Notes: generated from the letters alone by a model not told the origin. Counted from the first letter of the stretch, positions 41,108 through 50,085 are shown. The stretch: 64,000 bases of DNA from Intestinibacillus sp. Marseille-P6563 (GCF_900604335.1 NZ_UWOD01000002.1:1240001-1304000); one strand, 5' to 3'. Numbers and translations: made by a program.

Positions 41108-43015
41108 ATGAAAGACGGATTTTTAAAGGTTGCAGCCGCGACCCCGCGCATCCGGGTGGCCGACTGCTCGTATAACGCTTCCCGCGTGGAAGCCATGGCC
41201 GCCGAGGCGGCCGAAAACGGTGCGGCCCTGCTCGTATTCCCCGAGCTGTGCCTGACCGGTTACACCTGCGGCGACCTCTTCTTGCAGGACAGCCTGCTGC
41301 GCGGCGCCGAGCAGGCGCTCACCCGCGTGCTGGACGCTTCGGCCCGCCATGCCATTGTGCTGGTGGTTGGCATGCCCTTCCGCCTGGGCGGCGCCTTATA
41401 TAATGTAGCGGCGGTCATCTGCCGCGGCAAGCTGCTCGGTCTGGTGCCCAAGCACAACATTCCTAATTACTCAGAGTTTTATGAAGCCAGACATTTTACA
41501 TCTGGTAGAGGCATTCAACCCATGACCGTTCAGGTCTGCGGTCAGGAGACATTGTTTGGCGACGGCCTGCTGTTCCGCTGCACTGGACTGTCCTCGTTCG
41601 TGCTCGGCTGCGAGATCTGTGAAGATCTGTGGGTGGCCAATCCGCCCAGCTCCTACCTGAGCGCGGCCGGTGCAACCGTGATCGCTAACCCGTCGGCTTC
41701 GGATGAGACCATCGGCAAGGCAGCCTATCGCCGTGAACTGGTCAAGGGCCAGTCGGCTCGCCTGCTGTGCGGCTATGTCTACGCCGACGCTGGCATGGGC
41801 GAATCGACCCAGGACCTCGTGTTCTCCGGCCATGACCTGATCGCCGAAAACGGCGCCCTTCTGGCCGAGAGCAAGCGTTTTTCGACCGGCATCGTGTATT
41901 CCGAACTGGATTTGGACCGTCTGCTCCATGAACGCCGCCGCATGAACACCTTTGAAGCGCAGCCGGGTACCTGCGTGGAAATTCCGTTTGATCTGCCGCT
42001 GCGCGACACGGTCCTGACCCGTCCGTTTGCCCAGACCCCCTTTGTCCCGACCGACAAGACCGATCTGGAAATCCGCTGCGAAGAGATCCTGCACATGCAG
42101 GCCACCGGTCTGGCCACCCGCATGCAGCATGCCCGCTGCAAGACCGCGGTCATCGGCCTGTCGGGCGGCCTGGATTCCACGCTCGCGCTCATCGTGACCG
42201 TGCATGCGTTTGATATCCTCGGCATCGACCACAGCGGCATCCACGCCGTGACCATGCCGTGCTTCGGCACCACCACGCGCACCAAGTCCAACGCCATGCG
42301 TCTGGCCGAAGGCTATGGCGCGACCTTGCACACCGTGGACATCAAGGCTGCGGTCAACCAGCATTTCGAGGACATCGGCCACAGCTGGGACAACCAGAAC
42401 GTCACCTTTGAAAACGCGCAGGCGCGTACCCGTACGCTGGTGCTGATGGACCTTGCCAACGAAATGGGCGGTCTGGTCATCGGTACGGGCGACCTTTCCG
42501 AACTCGCGCTCGGCTGGGCGACCTACAACGGCGACCATATGAGTATGTATGGTGTCAATGCCTCCATCCCCAAAACGCTGGTGCGCTATCTAACCGCCTA
42601 TGAAGCCGCGCATGCGTCCGGGGTACTCAAAGAAAGCCTGCTCGACGTGCTGGGCACCCCGGTATCGCCCGAGCTGCTGCCGCCCAAGGACGGCGAAATC
42701 AGCCAAAAGACCGAAGAGTTGGTCGGCCCCTATGAGTTGCATGACTTTTTCCTGTATTATATGGTGCGCTTCGGCTATTCGCCGCGCAAAATCTTCCGCG
42801 TCGCGCGTCTGGCCTTCCAGGGCACCTACGATGACGAAACCATCAAAAAATGGCTGGTCATCTTCACTCGCCGCTTCTTCATCCAGCAGTTCAAGCGTTC
42901 CTGCCTGCCTGACGGCCCCAAGGTCGGTTCGGTCACGCTCTCGCCCCGCGGCGATTGGCGCATGCCGAGTGATGCGGTCAGCGAACTCTGGCTGAGCGAA
43001 GCCGAAAGCCTGTAA
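41108..43015 (+). CDS. nadE: glutamine-hydrolysing NAD+ synthetase
   Basis: The product has 635 residues. An N-terminal nitrilase-type glutaminase has its triad in FPELCLTGY (Glu), LVPKHNIPNYSEFYEAR (Lys) and LGCEICEDLW (Cys). The C-terminal synthetase (from about 340) has the PP-loop LSGGLDSTLAL and GTGDLSELALGW. It makes NAD+ from deamido-NAD+, ATP and glutamine-derived ammonia. GGAGG lies about twelve bases before the ATG at 41108. It is followed by a Nudix gene after 17 bases, probably one transcript. Confidence 0.96.
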   Translation: MKDGFLKVAAATPRIRVADCSYNASRVEAMAAEAAENGAALLVFPELCLTGYTCGDLFLQDSLLRGAEQALTRVLDASARHAIVLVVGMPFRLGGALYNVAAVICRGKLLGLVPKHNIPNYSEFYEARHFTSGRGIQPMTVQVCGQETLFGDGLLFRCTGLSSFVLGCEICEDLWVANPPSSYLSAAGATVIANPSASDETIGKAAYRRELVKGQSARLLCGYVYADAGMGESTQDLVFSGHDLIAENGALLAESKRFSTGIVYSELDLDRLLHERRRMNTFEAQPGTCVEIPFDLPLRDTVLTRPFAQTPFVPTDKTDLEIRCEEILHMQATGLATRMQHARCKTAVIGLSGGLDSTLALIVTVHAFDILGIDHSGIHAVTMPCFGTTTRTKSNAMRLAEGYGATLHTVDIKAAVNQHFEDIGHSWDNQNVTFENAQARTRTLVLMDLANEMGGLVIGTGDLSELALGWATYNGDHMSMYGVNASIPKTLVRYLTAYEAAHASGVLKESLLDVLGTPVSPELLPPKDGEISQKTEELVGPYELHDFFLYYMVRFGYSPRKIFRVARLAFQGTYDDETIKKWLVIFTRRFFIQQFKRSCLPDGPKVGSVTLSPRGDWRMPSDAVSELWLSEAESL

Positions 43016-43032
43016 GAAAGAAGGCATCCCCT

Positions 43033-43416
43033 ATGGCAACCGAAGTCGTTGCGGCCCTCATCCGTCGGGACGGACGCATTTTGATCTGTCAGCGTCCACC
43101 CCGGCAGTCCCATCCGCTCAAATGGGAATTTGTCGGCGGCAAAATTGAACCGGGCGAAACGCCCGAACAGGCCCTCGCGCGCGAATGCCGGGAAGAACTC
43201 GGCATCGAAGTGCAAGTCGGCGGCCTGTTTATGGAAGTCACCCACGATTACCCGGACAAGACCATCCATTTGCGGCTATATGAATCCACGATTCTTTCCG
43301 GCGAGCCGCAGAAGATCGAACCATCCGATTTGCGGTGGGTCACGCCGGCGGAGCTGACTGACTTCCCCTTCTGCGAAGCCGATGTCGTGATTTTGGAGCG
43401 ACTTCAGCAACTGTGA
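43033..43416 (+). CDS. MutT-type Nudix hydrolase
   Basis: The product has 127 residues. The Nudix box GGKIEPGETPEQALARECREELGI (about 34-57) is complete, and HPLKWEFVGGK before it is typical of 8-oxo-dGTP diphosphatases (MutT). It would remove oxidised nucleotides, though other nucleoside diphosphate substrates are possible. It probably shares a transcript with nadE. The CRP-type palindrome for the next operon overlaps its stop codon. Confidence 0.9.
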   Translation: MATEVVAALIRRDGRILICQRPPRQSHPLKWEFVGGKIEPGETPEQALARECREELGIEVQVGGLFMEVTHDYPDKTIHLRLYESTILSGEPQKIEPSDLRWVTPAELTDFPFCEADVVILERLQQL

Positions 43417-43453
43417 CCTCATCACGGTCGGCCGCGAATCTTTGTAGTATACT
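43413..43453 (+). promoter_or_regulatory. CRP/FNR-type site and promoter of the ferredoxin operon
   Basis: GTGACCTCATCAC (43413-43425) is a GTGA/TCAC palindrome. The -10 TATACT is at 43448-43453, so the start is near 43460 and the site centre lies at about -41, the class II activator position. There is no good -35. The same arrangement occurs before thioredoxin. Confidence 0.75.
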
Positions 43454-43507
43454 GACTGCATCAAGATGAAAGGCCTGCCCATCTGGGCAGCCCCGAGGAG
43501 GAACCGA

Positions 43508-43723
43508 ATGATGCAGCAAACCAAGCGCCGCCCCCGCCGGGCTGAGGTCGATGAAAGCCTGTGCGTTGCGTGCGGCTGTTGTGTGAAAGTGTGCCCCAAA
43601 GCGGCCATCCATGTGGAAAAGGGCATCTTTGCCCAGGTGGACCCCGGCCTTTGCGTCGGCTGCGGCCTGTGCGCCAAAGCCTGTCCCGCGTCGGTCATCG
43701 AGATTCGGGAGGTGGACGCATGA
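43508..43723 (+). CDS. 2[4Fe-4S] ferredoxin
   Basis: The product has 71 residues. Two cluster motifs are present, CVACGCCVKVCP and CVGCGLCAKACP, each CxxCxxCxxxCP. A basic N-terminus (MMQQTKRRPRRAEV) precedes them. It carries electrons, probably to or from the membrane polyferredoxin whose gene it overlaps by ATGA. GAGGAGG stands before the first of two adjacent ATG codons. It is controlled by the CRP-type site at 43413. Confidence 0.9.
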   Translation: MMQQTKRRPRRAEVDESLCVACGCCVKVCPKAAIHVEKGIFAQVDPGLCVGCGLCAKACPASVIEIREVDA

Positions 43724-44292
43724 ATCAGAAGCATTGGTACGATTATCTCTGGATTTTTTCCGCGACCTATCTCATTTTGGGATTTTTCAACATCCTATTT
43801 GCCTGGCTGGGCATGTTGTGTTTTCTGATTCCGCTCATCATCGCCATTGCGGGCGGAAATAAAGCCTATTGCAACCGCTACTGCGGCCGCGGCCAGCTCT
43901 TTTCCCTGCTCGGCGGACGGTTCGGCCTGTCCCGCAAGCATAATGTACCGGCATTTCTCAAAAGCAAATGGTTCCGGTACGGATTTTTGACCTTCTTTAT
44001 GGTCATGTTCGGCCTGATGCTGTTTAACACCTATCTGGTGTTCGCTGGCAGCCGTGACCTCGGTCAGGTCGTCACCCTGCTGTGGACCTTCAAGCTGCCC
44101 TGGCACTGGGCCTATCATGGCACGCTGTTTGCCCCCTGGGTGGCGCAGTTCGCGTTTGGGTTTTACAGCGTCATGCTCACTTCGACCGTGCTGGGACTCA
44201 TTACCATGGTACTGTTCAAGCCGCGTTCGTGGTGTGTGTACTGCCCGATGGGCACCATGACCCAGCTGATCTGCAAAGCGAAAAACCGGTGA
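43720..44292 (+). CDS. polyferredoxin-like (NapH-type) membrane protein
   Basis: The product has 190 residues with four or five membrane segments. Two short cysteine pairs flank them: YCNRYCGRGQLF (about 49-60) and WCVYCPMGTMTQL near the C-terminus, as in NapH/CcoG-type membrane iron-sulfur proteins. It may accept electrons from the ferredoxin encoded just upstream and pass them to a membrane or extracytoplasmic acceptor. The exact partner is unknown. The start overlaps the ferredoxin stop. Confidence 0.8.
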   Translation: MNQKHWYDYLWIFSATYLILGFFNILFAWLGMLCFLIPLIIAIAGGNKAYCNRYCGRGQLFSLLGGRFGLSRKHNVPAFLKSKWFRYGFLTFFMVMFGLMLFNTYLVFAGSRDLGQVVTLLWTFKLPWHWAYHGTLFAPWVAQFAFGFYSVMLTSTVLGLITMVLFKPRSWCVYCPMGTMTQLICKAKNR

Positions 44293-44329
44293 CTTTGTCA
44301 CGGTAGAAAACCGACAAACCGGGTATACT
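44289..44329 (+). promoter_or_regulatory. CRP/FNR-type site and promoter of trxA
   Basis: GTGACTTTGTCAC (44289-44301) overlaps the upstream stop codon; -10 TATACT lies at 44324-44329, so the site centre is at about -41. Outside the palindrome both copies also share the following GGT. Confidence 0.75.
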
Positions 44330-44369
44330 AGAATCATCCAAAAAACTTCTACGAAAGGGGCATATGAAA

Positions 44370-44678
44370 ATGTCTGTTCTCCATATTACCAAGAATAACT
44401 TCCAGTCCGAAGTGCTGGAATCCGACCGACCGGTCCTGATCGACTTCTGGGCAAGCTGGTGCGGCCCGTGCCGTATGGTTGCCCCCATCATTGAAGAGAT
44501 CGCTGCCGAAAACGATCGCTTCAAGGTCGGCAAGATCGATGTAGACGCTGAGCCCGAACTGGCGGCACAGTTCCGCATCATGAGCATCCCGACCCTGATC
44601 GTTATGCAGGGCGGCAAGGTGGTCAATCAGGCCATCGGCGCTCGCGGCAAGGATGACATCCTCAGCCTGATCCCGTAA
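44370..44678 (+). CDS. trxA: thioredoxin
   Basis: The product has 102 residues, with the active site FWASWCGPCRMVAP (about 24-37) and the cis-Pro in MSIPTLIVM. It reduces disulfides in cytoplasmic proteins. I start at the second ATG (44370), nine bases from AAAGGGG; the first ATG (44364) is only three bases away, too close. It has its own CRP-type promoter and terminator. Confidence 0.93.
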   Translation: MSVLHITKNNFQSEVLESDRPVLIDFWASWCGPCRMVAPIIEEIAAENDRFKVGKIDVDAEPELAAQFRIMSIPTLIVMQGGKVVNQAIGARGKDDILSLIP

Positions 44679-44702
44679 TGATATTTCCCTGGAAATAAAA
44701 CA

Positions 44703-44737
44703 AACCGCCGCAGGTGTTACACCTGCGGCGGTTTTTT
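44703..44737. terminator. bidirectional terminator between trxA and the Crp/Fnr gene
   Basis: AACCGCCGCAGGTG/CACCTGCGGCGGTT stem with T run, between convergent genes. Confidence 0.92.
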
Positions 44738-45393
44738 CATTCGGCCAGATCGCGCAGCCGTTTGCGGTCGGTGAGTTCCACCACCCCGCGCGCCAGCCGC
44801 ACCATGCCTTCCGACTGGAAATACTTGAGCATGCGTGTGACCACCTCGCGGGCGGTGCCCATATGGGCGGCGATCTTTTCATGGGTGATGGACAGGGTGT
44901 CGGTCTGCTCGATCTGGCTTTCCTCGAGCAGAAAGTCAGCCAGGCGGCTGTCGAACCGCTTGAACAAGATTTGGTCCATGCGCCACATGATTTCGGATAA
45001 GCGAGTGGCCATCAGTTCGTTGGTATAGTTGGCGACCACCGCCGATTCCTGCATGATCTGCTGATACAGCCCCGCCGGGATGACCCACATCTCCGCGTCG
45101 GTCTCGGCTTCGATGACCACGTCAAATTGCAGGCTGGACAGCATGCACGAAGCGGAAAACAGGCAGATATCCCGCTCGAACAGGCGGTAAAGTGTGACTT
45201 CCTTGCCCTCGTCCGAGCGCATAAAGGCGCGCAGCCGTCCGGAGCGGATGACCAGCAGCCCAACACAGTCGGCCGAGCCATTGTGCAGCACCGTCCCCTT
45301 GGGCACCTGACGCAAAGAAGCAGCCTCGCGCAGGCGCTGCTGCTGCGCGGGTGTGAGTTTATCCCAGACCGGGAAAAATTGTTCGAGCGGCAT
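44737..45393 (-). CDS. Crp/Fnr-family transcriptional regulator
   Basis: The product has 218 residues. A cyclic-nucleotide-binding-type beta barrel (about 15-120) is followed by a long dimer helix and a winged helix with SITHEKIAAHMGTAREVVTRMLKYF. The recognition helix REVVTR keeps the Arg-Glu-xxx-Arg pattern that reads GTGA half-sites in CRP. It has no N-terminal FNR cysteine cluster, so its signal is unknown. Two GTGA/TCAC palindromes stand at about -41 of the neighbouring ferredoxin and trxA promoters, its likely targets. The start is the ATG at 45393, with AGGGGAG upstream. Confidence 0.9.
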   Translation of the reverse strand: MPLEQFFPVWDKLTPAQQQRLREAASLRQVPKGTVLHNGSADCVGLLVIRSGRLRAFMRSDEGKEVTLYRLFERDICLFSASCMLSSLQFDVVIEAETDAEMWVIPAGLYQQIMQESAVVANYTNELMATRLSEIMWRMDQILFKRFDSRLADFLLEESQIEQTDTLSITHEKIAAHMGTAREVVTRMLKYFQSEGMVRLARGVVELTDRKRLRDLAE

Positions 45394-45489
45394 CGTCTCT
45401 CTCCCCTTGCTGTTTTTCTCTATGATAGCATAGGTATCCGCCAAAAAACAAGTCTGCTGCACTTTATAGCCAACCTCAGAAATCCATAT

Positions 45490-45518
45490 TTGATATATTT
45501 TTCTTTCTATGGTATGCT
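45490..45518 (+). promoter_or_regulatory. promoter of the 45542 gene
   Basis: TTGATA (45490-45495), a 17-base spacer and TATGCT (45513-45518). Confidence 0.78.
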
Positions 45519-45541
45519 GAACATAGAAAGGGGGCTTCTCC

Positions 45542-45991
45542 ATGAAACAGCGACTTCCCCGGCTCTTCTTAGCCGTGATGACCGTCCTTTGTCTGTGGGG
45601 TGCGTGGCTGTGCCCCGTGCATTTGACCCTGCCCGAATCTACCGGCAAACGGCTGGGGGCGGGTCAGATAAATTCTTCGCTCTACACCCCAGACTATCAT
45701 TCTTCTTTGACCGACTTGACGGACGATGACTGGGACGCCCTGTGCGCGCTCGTCCCGACGCTGGACCTTCGCGTCAGCAGCAAGTTAAATGGCCACAGCG
45801 TGTCCGGCACCGCGGGTACAATTGTCCACGATCTTATGGTATCGCATCCGGACAGCTGGTTTTGGTTCCGTGTCAATCTGGTGGACGGCCAAACGCTGGC
45901 TTTTGTAGAACACAACGGCACCCGCTACCGCATTTTAAACCCCGAACCGCTCATCGAGTTTTTGCAATCCCGCGTTTCGTTTGATGTATGA
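45542..45991 (+). CDS. exported protein of unknown function
   Basis: The product has 149 residues. An N-terminal signal or anchor segment (RLFLAVMTVLCLWGAWLCPV) is followed by a small globular domain with several Trp and His (DSWFWFRVNLVDGQTLAFVEHNG) and no known motif. GAAAGGGGG precedes the ATG. It is transcribed away from the Crp/Fnr gene and closed by its own terminator. Confidence 0.72.
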   Translation: MKQRLPRLFLAVMTVLCLWGAWLCPVHLTLPESTGKRLGAGQINSSLYTPDYHSSLTDLTDDDWDALCALVPTLDLRVSSKLNGHSVSGTAGTIVHDLMVSHPDSWFWFRVNLVDGQTLAFVEHNGTRYRILNPEPLIEFLQSRVSFDV

Positions 45992-46000
45992 CCTATCTTT

Positions 46001-46029
46001 CCCCGCGCCCGTGCGCGGGGAATTTTTTT
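46001..46029 (+). terminator. terminator of the 45542 gene
   Basis: CCCCGCGC/GCGCGGGG stem followed by AATTTTTTT. Confidence 0.88.
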
Positions 46030-46061
46030 ACACGTGGTTTTTATTTTTTGAAGGCTGGCGT

Positions 46062-46069
46062 GCTATAAT
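46062..46069 (+). promoter_or_regulatory. extended -10 promoter of pepF
   Basis: TGCTATAAT (TG at 46061-46062, TATAAT at 46064-46069) with no good -35 box, 39 bases before the ATG. Confidence 0.6.
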
Positions 46070-46107
46070 AAGGGCAAGACCCAATTCCAATCAGGAGGTA
46101 TACCCCC

Positions 46108-47910
46108 ATGAGCCAAACCCTTCCCGCGCGCGCCGATGTGGACGTGCGCTTTACCTGGAACCTTGCCGATATTTTCCCCACCGACGACGCCTGGCGCACC
46201 GAACTAAACCGGGTGCGCGGTCAGGTCGAAAAGCTGACCGCCTTTCAGGGCCGTCTGGGCGAAAGCGGCGCGACCCTACTCAAGCTGTTCCGTCTGGAGG
46301 ATGAACTGTCGCTCTCCATGGACAAACTCGGCAACTATGCCCGCCGCAAATCGGATGAGGATACCCGCAATCCGATCTATCAGGAAATGAGCGCCCAGTT
46401 TATGAACCTCGCGGTTTCGATGGGCGAAGCGTCGGCCTTTGAGACCCCTGAACTGCTCGCCATCCCGGACGAGGTGCTCGAAGGCTTCTTTGCCGCAGAA
46501 CCCGGTCTGGAGCATTACCGTTTAGCCGTCCAGCGGGTACGCCGCCAGAAGGAACACACGCTTTCCAAGGATTGCGAAGCCCTGCTGGCTGCCGCTGGCC
46601 CGATGAGCCAGGCCCCGGACGATATTTTCTCCATGCTCAACGATGCCGACATGGTGTTCCCGGACGCGGTCGATACGGACGGCAAGCCCCATCCGGTCAC
46701 GCACGGTACCTTTGTCCCCCTGCTGCAATCGGCCGACCGCACGCTGCGGCAATCGGCTTTCCAGTCGCTTTACAGCGTATACGGCCAGTTCCGCAACACC
46801 TCGGCCGCCATTTTGTCCAGCCAGATGAAGCAGCTCCAGTTCTTCGCCGCGGCGCGGCATTACCCTTCGGCGCTGCACGCCTCGCTCGACCAGACCGAAG
46901 TACCGGTGGACATCTACCACAACCTGATTGCCGCCGTGCGCGAAAACCTGCCGGCCATGCACGACTATGTCCGCCTGCGCAAGCGCCTGCTGGGCGTCGA
47001 GGACCTGCATTTTTACGACCTCTACACCCCCATGGTCGCCGGGCAGGACGTTAAGGTCGATTATGAAGAAGCCAAACAGCTGGCGCTCGACGCGCTGGCT
47101 CCCATGGGCGAAGATTATCTGGCCCTGCTGCGCGAGGGCTTCCAAAACCGCTGGATTGATGTCTATGAAAACCAGGGCAAGCGGTCGGGTGCGTACTCGG
47201 CGGGCGCCTATGGCGTACACCCCTATGTGCTTTTAAACTACACCGACACGCTGGATGATGTGTTCACGCTGGTGCATGAAATGGGCCACGCTCTGCATTC
47301 CTATCTGTCCAACCAAAAGCAGTCGGTGACGTATGCGAACTACGTGATTTTTGTCGCCGAGGTCGCGTCCACCTGCAACGAAGCGCTGCTCATGCAGCAT
47401 CTTTTAAAGACCACGACCGACAAGCGCCGCCGCGCCTATCTCATCAACCATTTCCTCGAGCAGTTCCGCGGCACGCTGTACCGGCAGACCATGTTTGCCG
47501 AGTTTGAGCTGTGGTGCAGCGAACAGGTCCGCCAGGGCGAAGCGCTCACCGCCGAAGCGCTCTCGGCTAAGTACCGGCAGCTCAACCGTGATTACTACGG
47601 CGAGGATATTGTCCTCGATGACGAAATCGCGCTCGAATGGGCACGCATCCCGCATTTCTATTATGATTTCTATGTCTATCAGTATGCCACCGGATTTTCG
47701 GCCGCCATTGCGCTGTCGCAGCGCATTTTGCGCGAAGGCAAGCCCGCGGTGGACGATTATCTCGCGTTCCTGTCCGGCGGCTGCTCGGCCGACCCGGTGA
47801 CGCTCCTCAAGGGCGCGGGAGTCGATATGGCCTCCCCGGCCCCGGTCAGCGATGCGCTCAAACTCTTTGCCGAGCTGACACACGAACTGGAAACCCTCTG
47901 CGCCGAATAA
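46108..47910 (+). CDS. pepF: oligoendopeptidase F (M3 metallopeptidase)
   Basis: The product has 600 residues, the normal PepF length. The zinc motif LVHEMGHALHSY (HExxH) is at about residue 388, and the third ligand lies in FVAEVASTCNEALL. It hydrolyses short peptides of 7-17 residues in the cytoplasm. AGGAGG precedes the ATG. It has its own promoter and ends at a terminator shared with mtlA. Confidence 0.96.
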   Translation: MSQTLPARADVDVRFTWNLADIFPTDDAWRTELNRVRGQVEKLTAFQGRLGESGATLLKLFRLEDELSLSMDKLGNYARRKSDEDTRNPIYQEMSAQFMNLAVSMGEASAFETPELLAIPDEVLEGFFAAEPGLEHYRLAVQRVRRQKEHTLSKDCEALLAAAGPMSQAPDDIFSMLNDADMVFPDAVDTDGKPHPVTHGTFVPLLQSADRTLRQSAFQSLYSVYGQFRNTSAAILSSQMKQLQFFAAARHYPSALHASLDQTEVPVDIYHNLIAAVRENLPAMHDYVRLRKRLLGVEDLHFYDLYTPMVAGQDVKVDYEEAKQLALDALAPMGEDYLALLREGFQNRWIDVYENQGKRSGAYSAGAYGVHPYVLLNYTDTLDDVFTLVHEMGHALHSYLSNQKQSVTYANYVIFVAEVASTCNEALLMQHLLKTTTDKRRRAYLINHFLEQFRGTLYRQTMFAEFELWCSEQVRQGEALTAEALSAKYRQLNRDYYGEDIVLDDEIALEWARIPHFYYDFYVYQYATGFSAAIALSQRILREGKPAVDDYLAFLSGGCSADPVTLLKGAGVDMASPAPVSDALKLFAELTHELETLCAE

Positions 47911-47916
47911 AGAGAA

Positions 47917-47944
47917 AAAAGCCGTCCCACGGGACGGCTTTTTC
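47917..47944. terminator. bidirectional terminator between pepF and mtlA
   Basis: AAAAGCCGTCCC/GGGACGGCTTTT stem between convergent genes. Confidence 0.92.
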
Positions 47945-47945
47945 T

Positions 47946-49799
47946 TTACTTTCCAGATTGCAGGCAGCCCAGAACATAGGCCGGGTCATTTGTGGTCTTG
48001 AGGGTGTGGAGGACTTCCTCATCCTCCAAGGCCGTGCAGATGCTTGCCAGCAAGTCGAGGTGTTCGTCGCCCACCCCGGCGATGCCAAAGACAAGCTGTG
48101 CCTTTTCTCCGCCAAAGTCTACACCTTCGGGGTATTGCAGCAGCACCACGCCTGATTTCTTGACACGCGCCTTTTCTTCGCTCGTGCCGTGCGGGATAGC
48201 GACGCCCAGACCCATATAAGTAGTGACCAACTTTTCGCGTTCCAGCATGGCGTCGATGTAGGACTCATCCACGCAGCCCTGCTCGACCAACAGACGGCCA
48301 GCCGCACGAATGGCGTCTTCCTTGGAAACCGACGCCAGACCGAGCTGGATACCCTCGGCACGCAGCAGCGTATGGTCGAGCGGTACAGCAGGTGCCGCAG
48401 CCGGCGTCGCGGCGGGCGCATTCTGCCAGGTCAGCGTGTCATACAGCGCATCCAGATTGGGGTCTGCCAGGAAGTTGGCCAGCGTCACCAGCTGCGCTTG
48501 CGGCGCGCAGGCACGGGCACGGTCGGCCAGAATCTCCTGACAGACGACCACATCGGCATCCGACGGGATATTGTCCACACTGGTGTTGGTGACAATCAAA
48601 TCGGGACGGACTTCCTTGATGCGGTTGCGGAACTTGGTCGCACCCATGGCCGACGAGCCCATACCGGCGTCGCAGGCAAACACGATCTTATGAACCGCCC
48701 CGCCCGCAGCCGGAATGGCCTGGCCCTTGGCCTGGGCCTTCATCTGCTGCATCTTATCCTGTGCTTCGTTCAGGTTCTTGGCGCCTGCCATCTTAACGAT
48801 GGGGGCCGCGATGACGAACGATACCACCGTGGCGATTGCCACGCCAATCCAGCTGATGAGAATCCCGCTCTTGGGCGACATCATGGTGAATGCGATGATC
48901 GATCCCGGTGCGGCCGGACCGTTCAGACCGGCATCCATCATGGAGAAGAAAAAGATCGAGCACATATTGCCCACGATGGGCGCCAGGATGACTGCCGGGT
49001 TCATCAAGATATACGGGAAGTAAATCTCATGGATACCGCCCAGGAAGTGGATGATGATGGCACCGGGCGCCGAACCCTTGGTCACGCGGTCCTTGGAGAA
49101 GAACATGTACGCAAGCAGCACGCCCAGGCCGGGACCGGGGTTGGTTTCCAGCATGTACATGATGGATTTGCCGGCTTCGGCGACCTGTTCGGCGCCGATG
49201 GGAGTAAAGACACCATGGTTGATGGCATTGTTGAGGAACAGCACCTTGGCGGGCTCCAGGAAGATGGACACGAGCGGCAGCAGGCTGTGCTCCACCAGGA
49301 AGCTGACGCCAGCCGACAGCACGGACAGGATGGTGCTCATGACCGGGCCAATGGCATAATAGCCGATGATGGCCATAATCATGCCAAAGATGCCGACCGA
49401 GAAGTTGTTGATGAGCATCTCAAAGCCAGCGGGCATGCGGTTTTCCATCGCCTGATCAAACTTTTTGATGACAAGGCCTGCCAACGGGCCCATAATCATG
49501 GCGCCCATGAGCATGGGCTGGCCTTCGGTGCCGCCCACGCCTGCGATGCAGCCCATCACCGCGATGGCGCCCATGACGCGGCCGCGGTCGCCGCCGACCA
49601 TCTTACCACCCTGTGCCGCGATGAGCACCGGCAGCAGATAGGTGAGCATGAACGGCTGAATGGACGCCAGATTCGCATTCGGAATCCAGCCGGTATCGAT
49701 GAACAGGGCTGTGATAAAGCCCCAGGCGATAAATGCGCCGATGTTCGGCATGACCATGGCGCTGAGGAATTTGCCAAAACGGGCAATGGCGTTTTTCAT
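47946..49799 (-). CDS. mtlA: PTS mannitol-type transporter, EIICBA
   Basis: The product has 617 residues. The EIIC domain (about 1-340) has GAFIAWGFITALFIDTGW, HGVFTPIG and GGIHEIYFPYILM, all of the mannitol class. EIIB follows with its phosphocysteine in FACDAGMGSSAMGA (about residue 383), and EIIA (about 475-617) has the phosphohistidine in GVAIPHG. It takes up and phosphorylates a hexitol. Start at the ATG at 49799. No mtlD lies beside it; instead fruK and a SorE-like dehydrogenase follow the divergent mtlR, so the true substrate may not be mannitol. Confidence 0.92.
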   Translation of the reverse strand: MKNAIARFGKFLSAMVMPNIGAFIAWGFITALFIDTGWIPNANLASIQPFMLTYLLPVLIAAQGGKMVGGDRGRVMGAIAVMGCIAGVGGTEGQPMLMGAMIMGPLAGLVIKKFDQAMENRMPAGFEMLINNFSVGIFGMIMAIIGYYAIGPVMSTILSVLSAGVSFLVEHSLLPLVSIFLEPAKVLFLNNAINHGVFTPIGAEQVAEAGKSIMYMLETNPGPGLGVLLAYMFFSKDRVTKGSAPGAIIIHFLGGIHEIYFPYILMNPAVILAPIVGNMCSIFFFSMMDAGLNGPAAPGSIIAFTMMSPKSGILISWIGVAIATVVSFVIAAPIVKMAGAKNLNEAQDKMQQMKAQAKGQAIPAAGGAVHKIVFACDAGMGSSAMGATKFRNRIKEVRPDLIVTNTSVDNIPSDADVVVCQEILADRARACAPQAQLVTLANFLADPNLDALYDTLTWQNAPAATPAAAPAVPLDHTLLRAEGIQLGLASVSKEDAIRAAGRLLVEQGCVDESYIDAMLEREKLVTTYMGLGVAIPHGTSEEKARVKKSGVVLLQYPEGVDFGGEKAQLVFGIAGVGDEHLDLLASICTALEDEEVLHTLKTTNDPAYVLGCLQSGK

Positions 49800-49853
49800 G
49801 AAGAAAGGCAACTCCTTTTCTCTTTTTCTCTCGGCTTTCGTTTCGTTGCCTTT

Positions 49854-49882
49854 ATTGTACCTGTCCGGCAGCGGCGCGGCAA
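49854..49882 (-). promoter_or_regulatory. promoter of mtlA
   Basis: On the minus strand TTGCCG (49877-49882), a 17-base spacer and TACAAT (49854-49859). The rest of the ~320-base mtlA-mtlR intergenic region holds no gene; it should contain the MtlR operator, which I could not place. Confidence 0.75.
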
Positions 49883-50076
49883 GGCGAAGATACCCTGGCA
49901 CTGTCCCGGAACGATGATGCCATTTTTGCGGTTTTCGGCATTTGTGCCCACTGATGCCGGGCGCAGATAGGCAGGGTGCCCAAATCGGTCCGGTATTATC
50001 CGGCCCTTTCCGCCGCCGCGGCACCAGCGGCCAGCGCCAAAATTGCGGGAGGAATCCAAGATTTTTCACGTGCTTG

Positions 50077-50085
50077 TGGTATAAT
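50077..50085 (+). promoter_or_regulatory. extended -10 promoter of mtlR
   Basis: TGGTATAAT (TATAAT at 50080-50085) 38 bases before the start codon; no clear -35 box. Confidence 0.55.

Noticed and set aside
48189-49970. 593-codon plus-strand frame opposite mtlA
   Set aside because: The minus strand gives a full EIICBA with phosphorylation sites; the plus product is a His/Asp/Arg-rich shadow.
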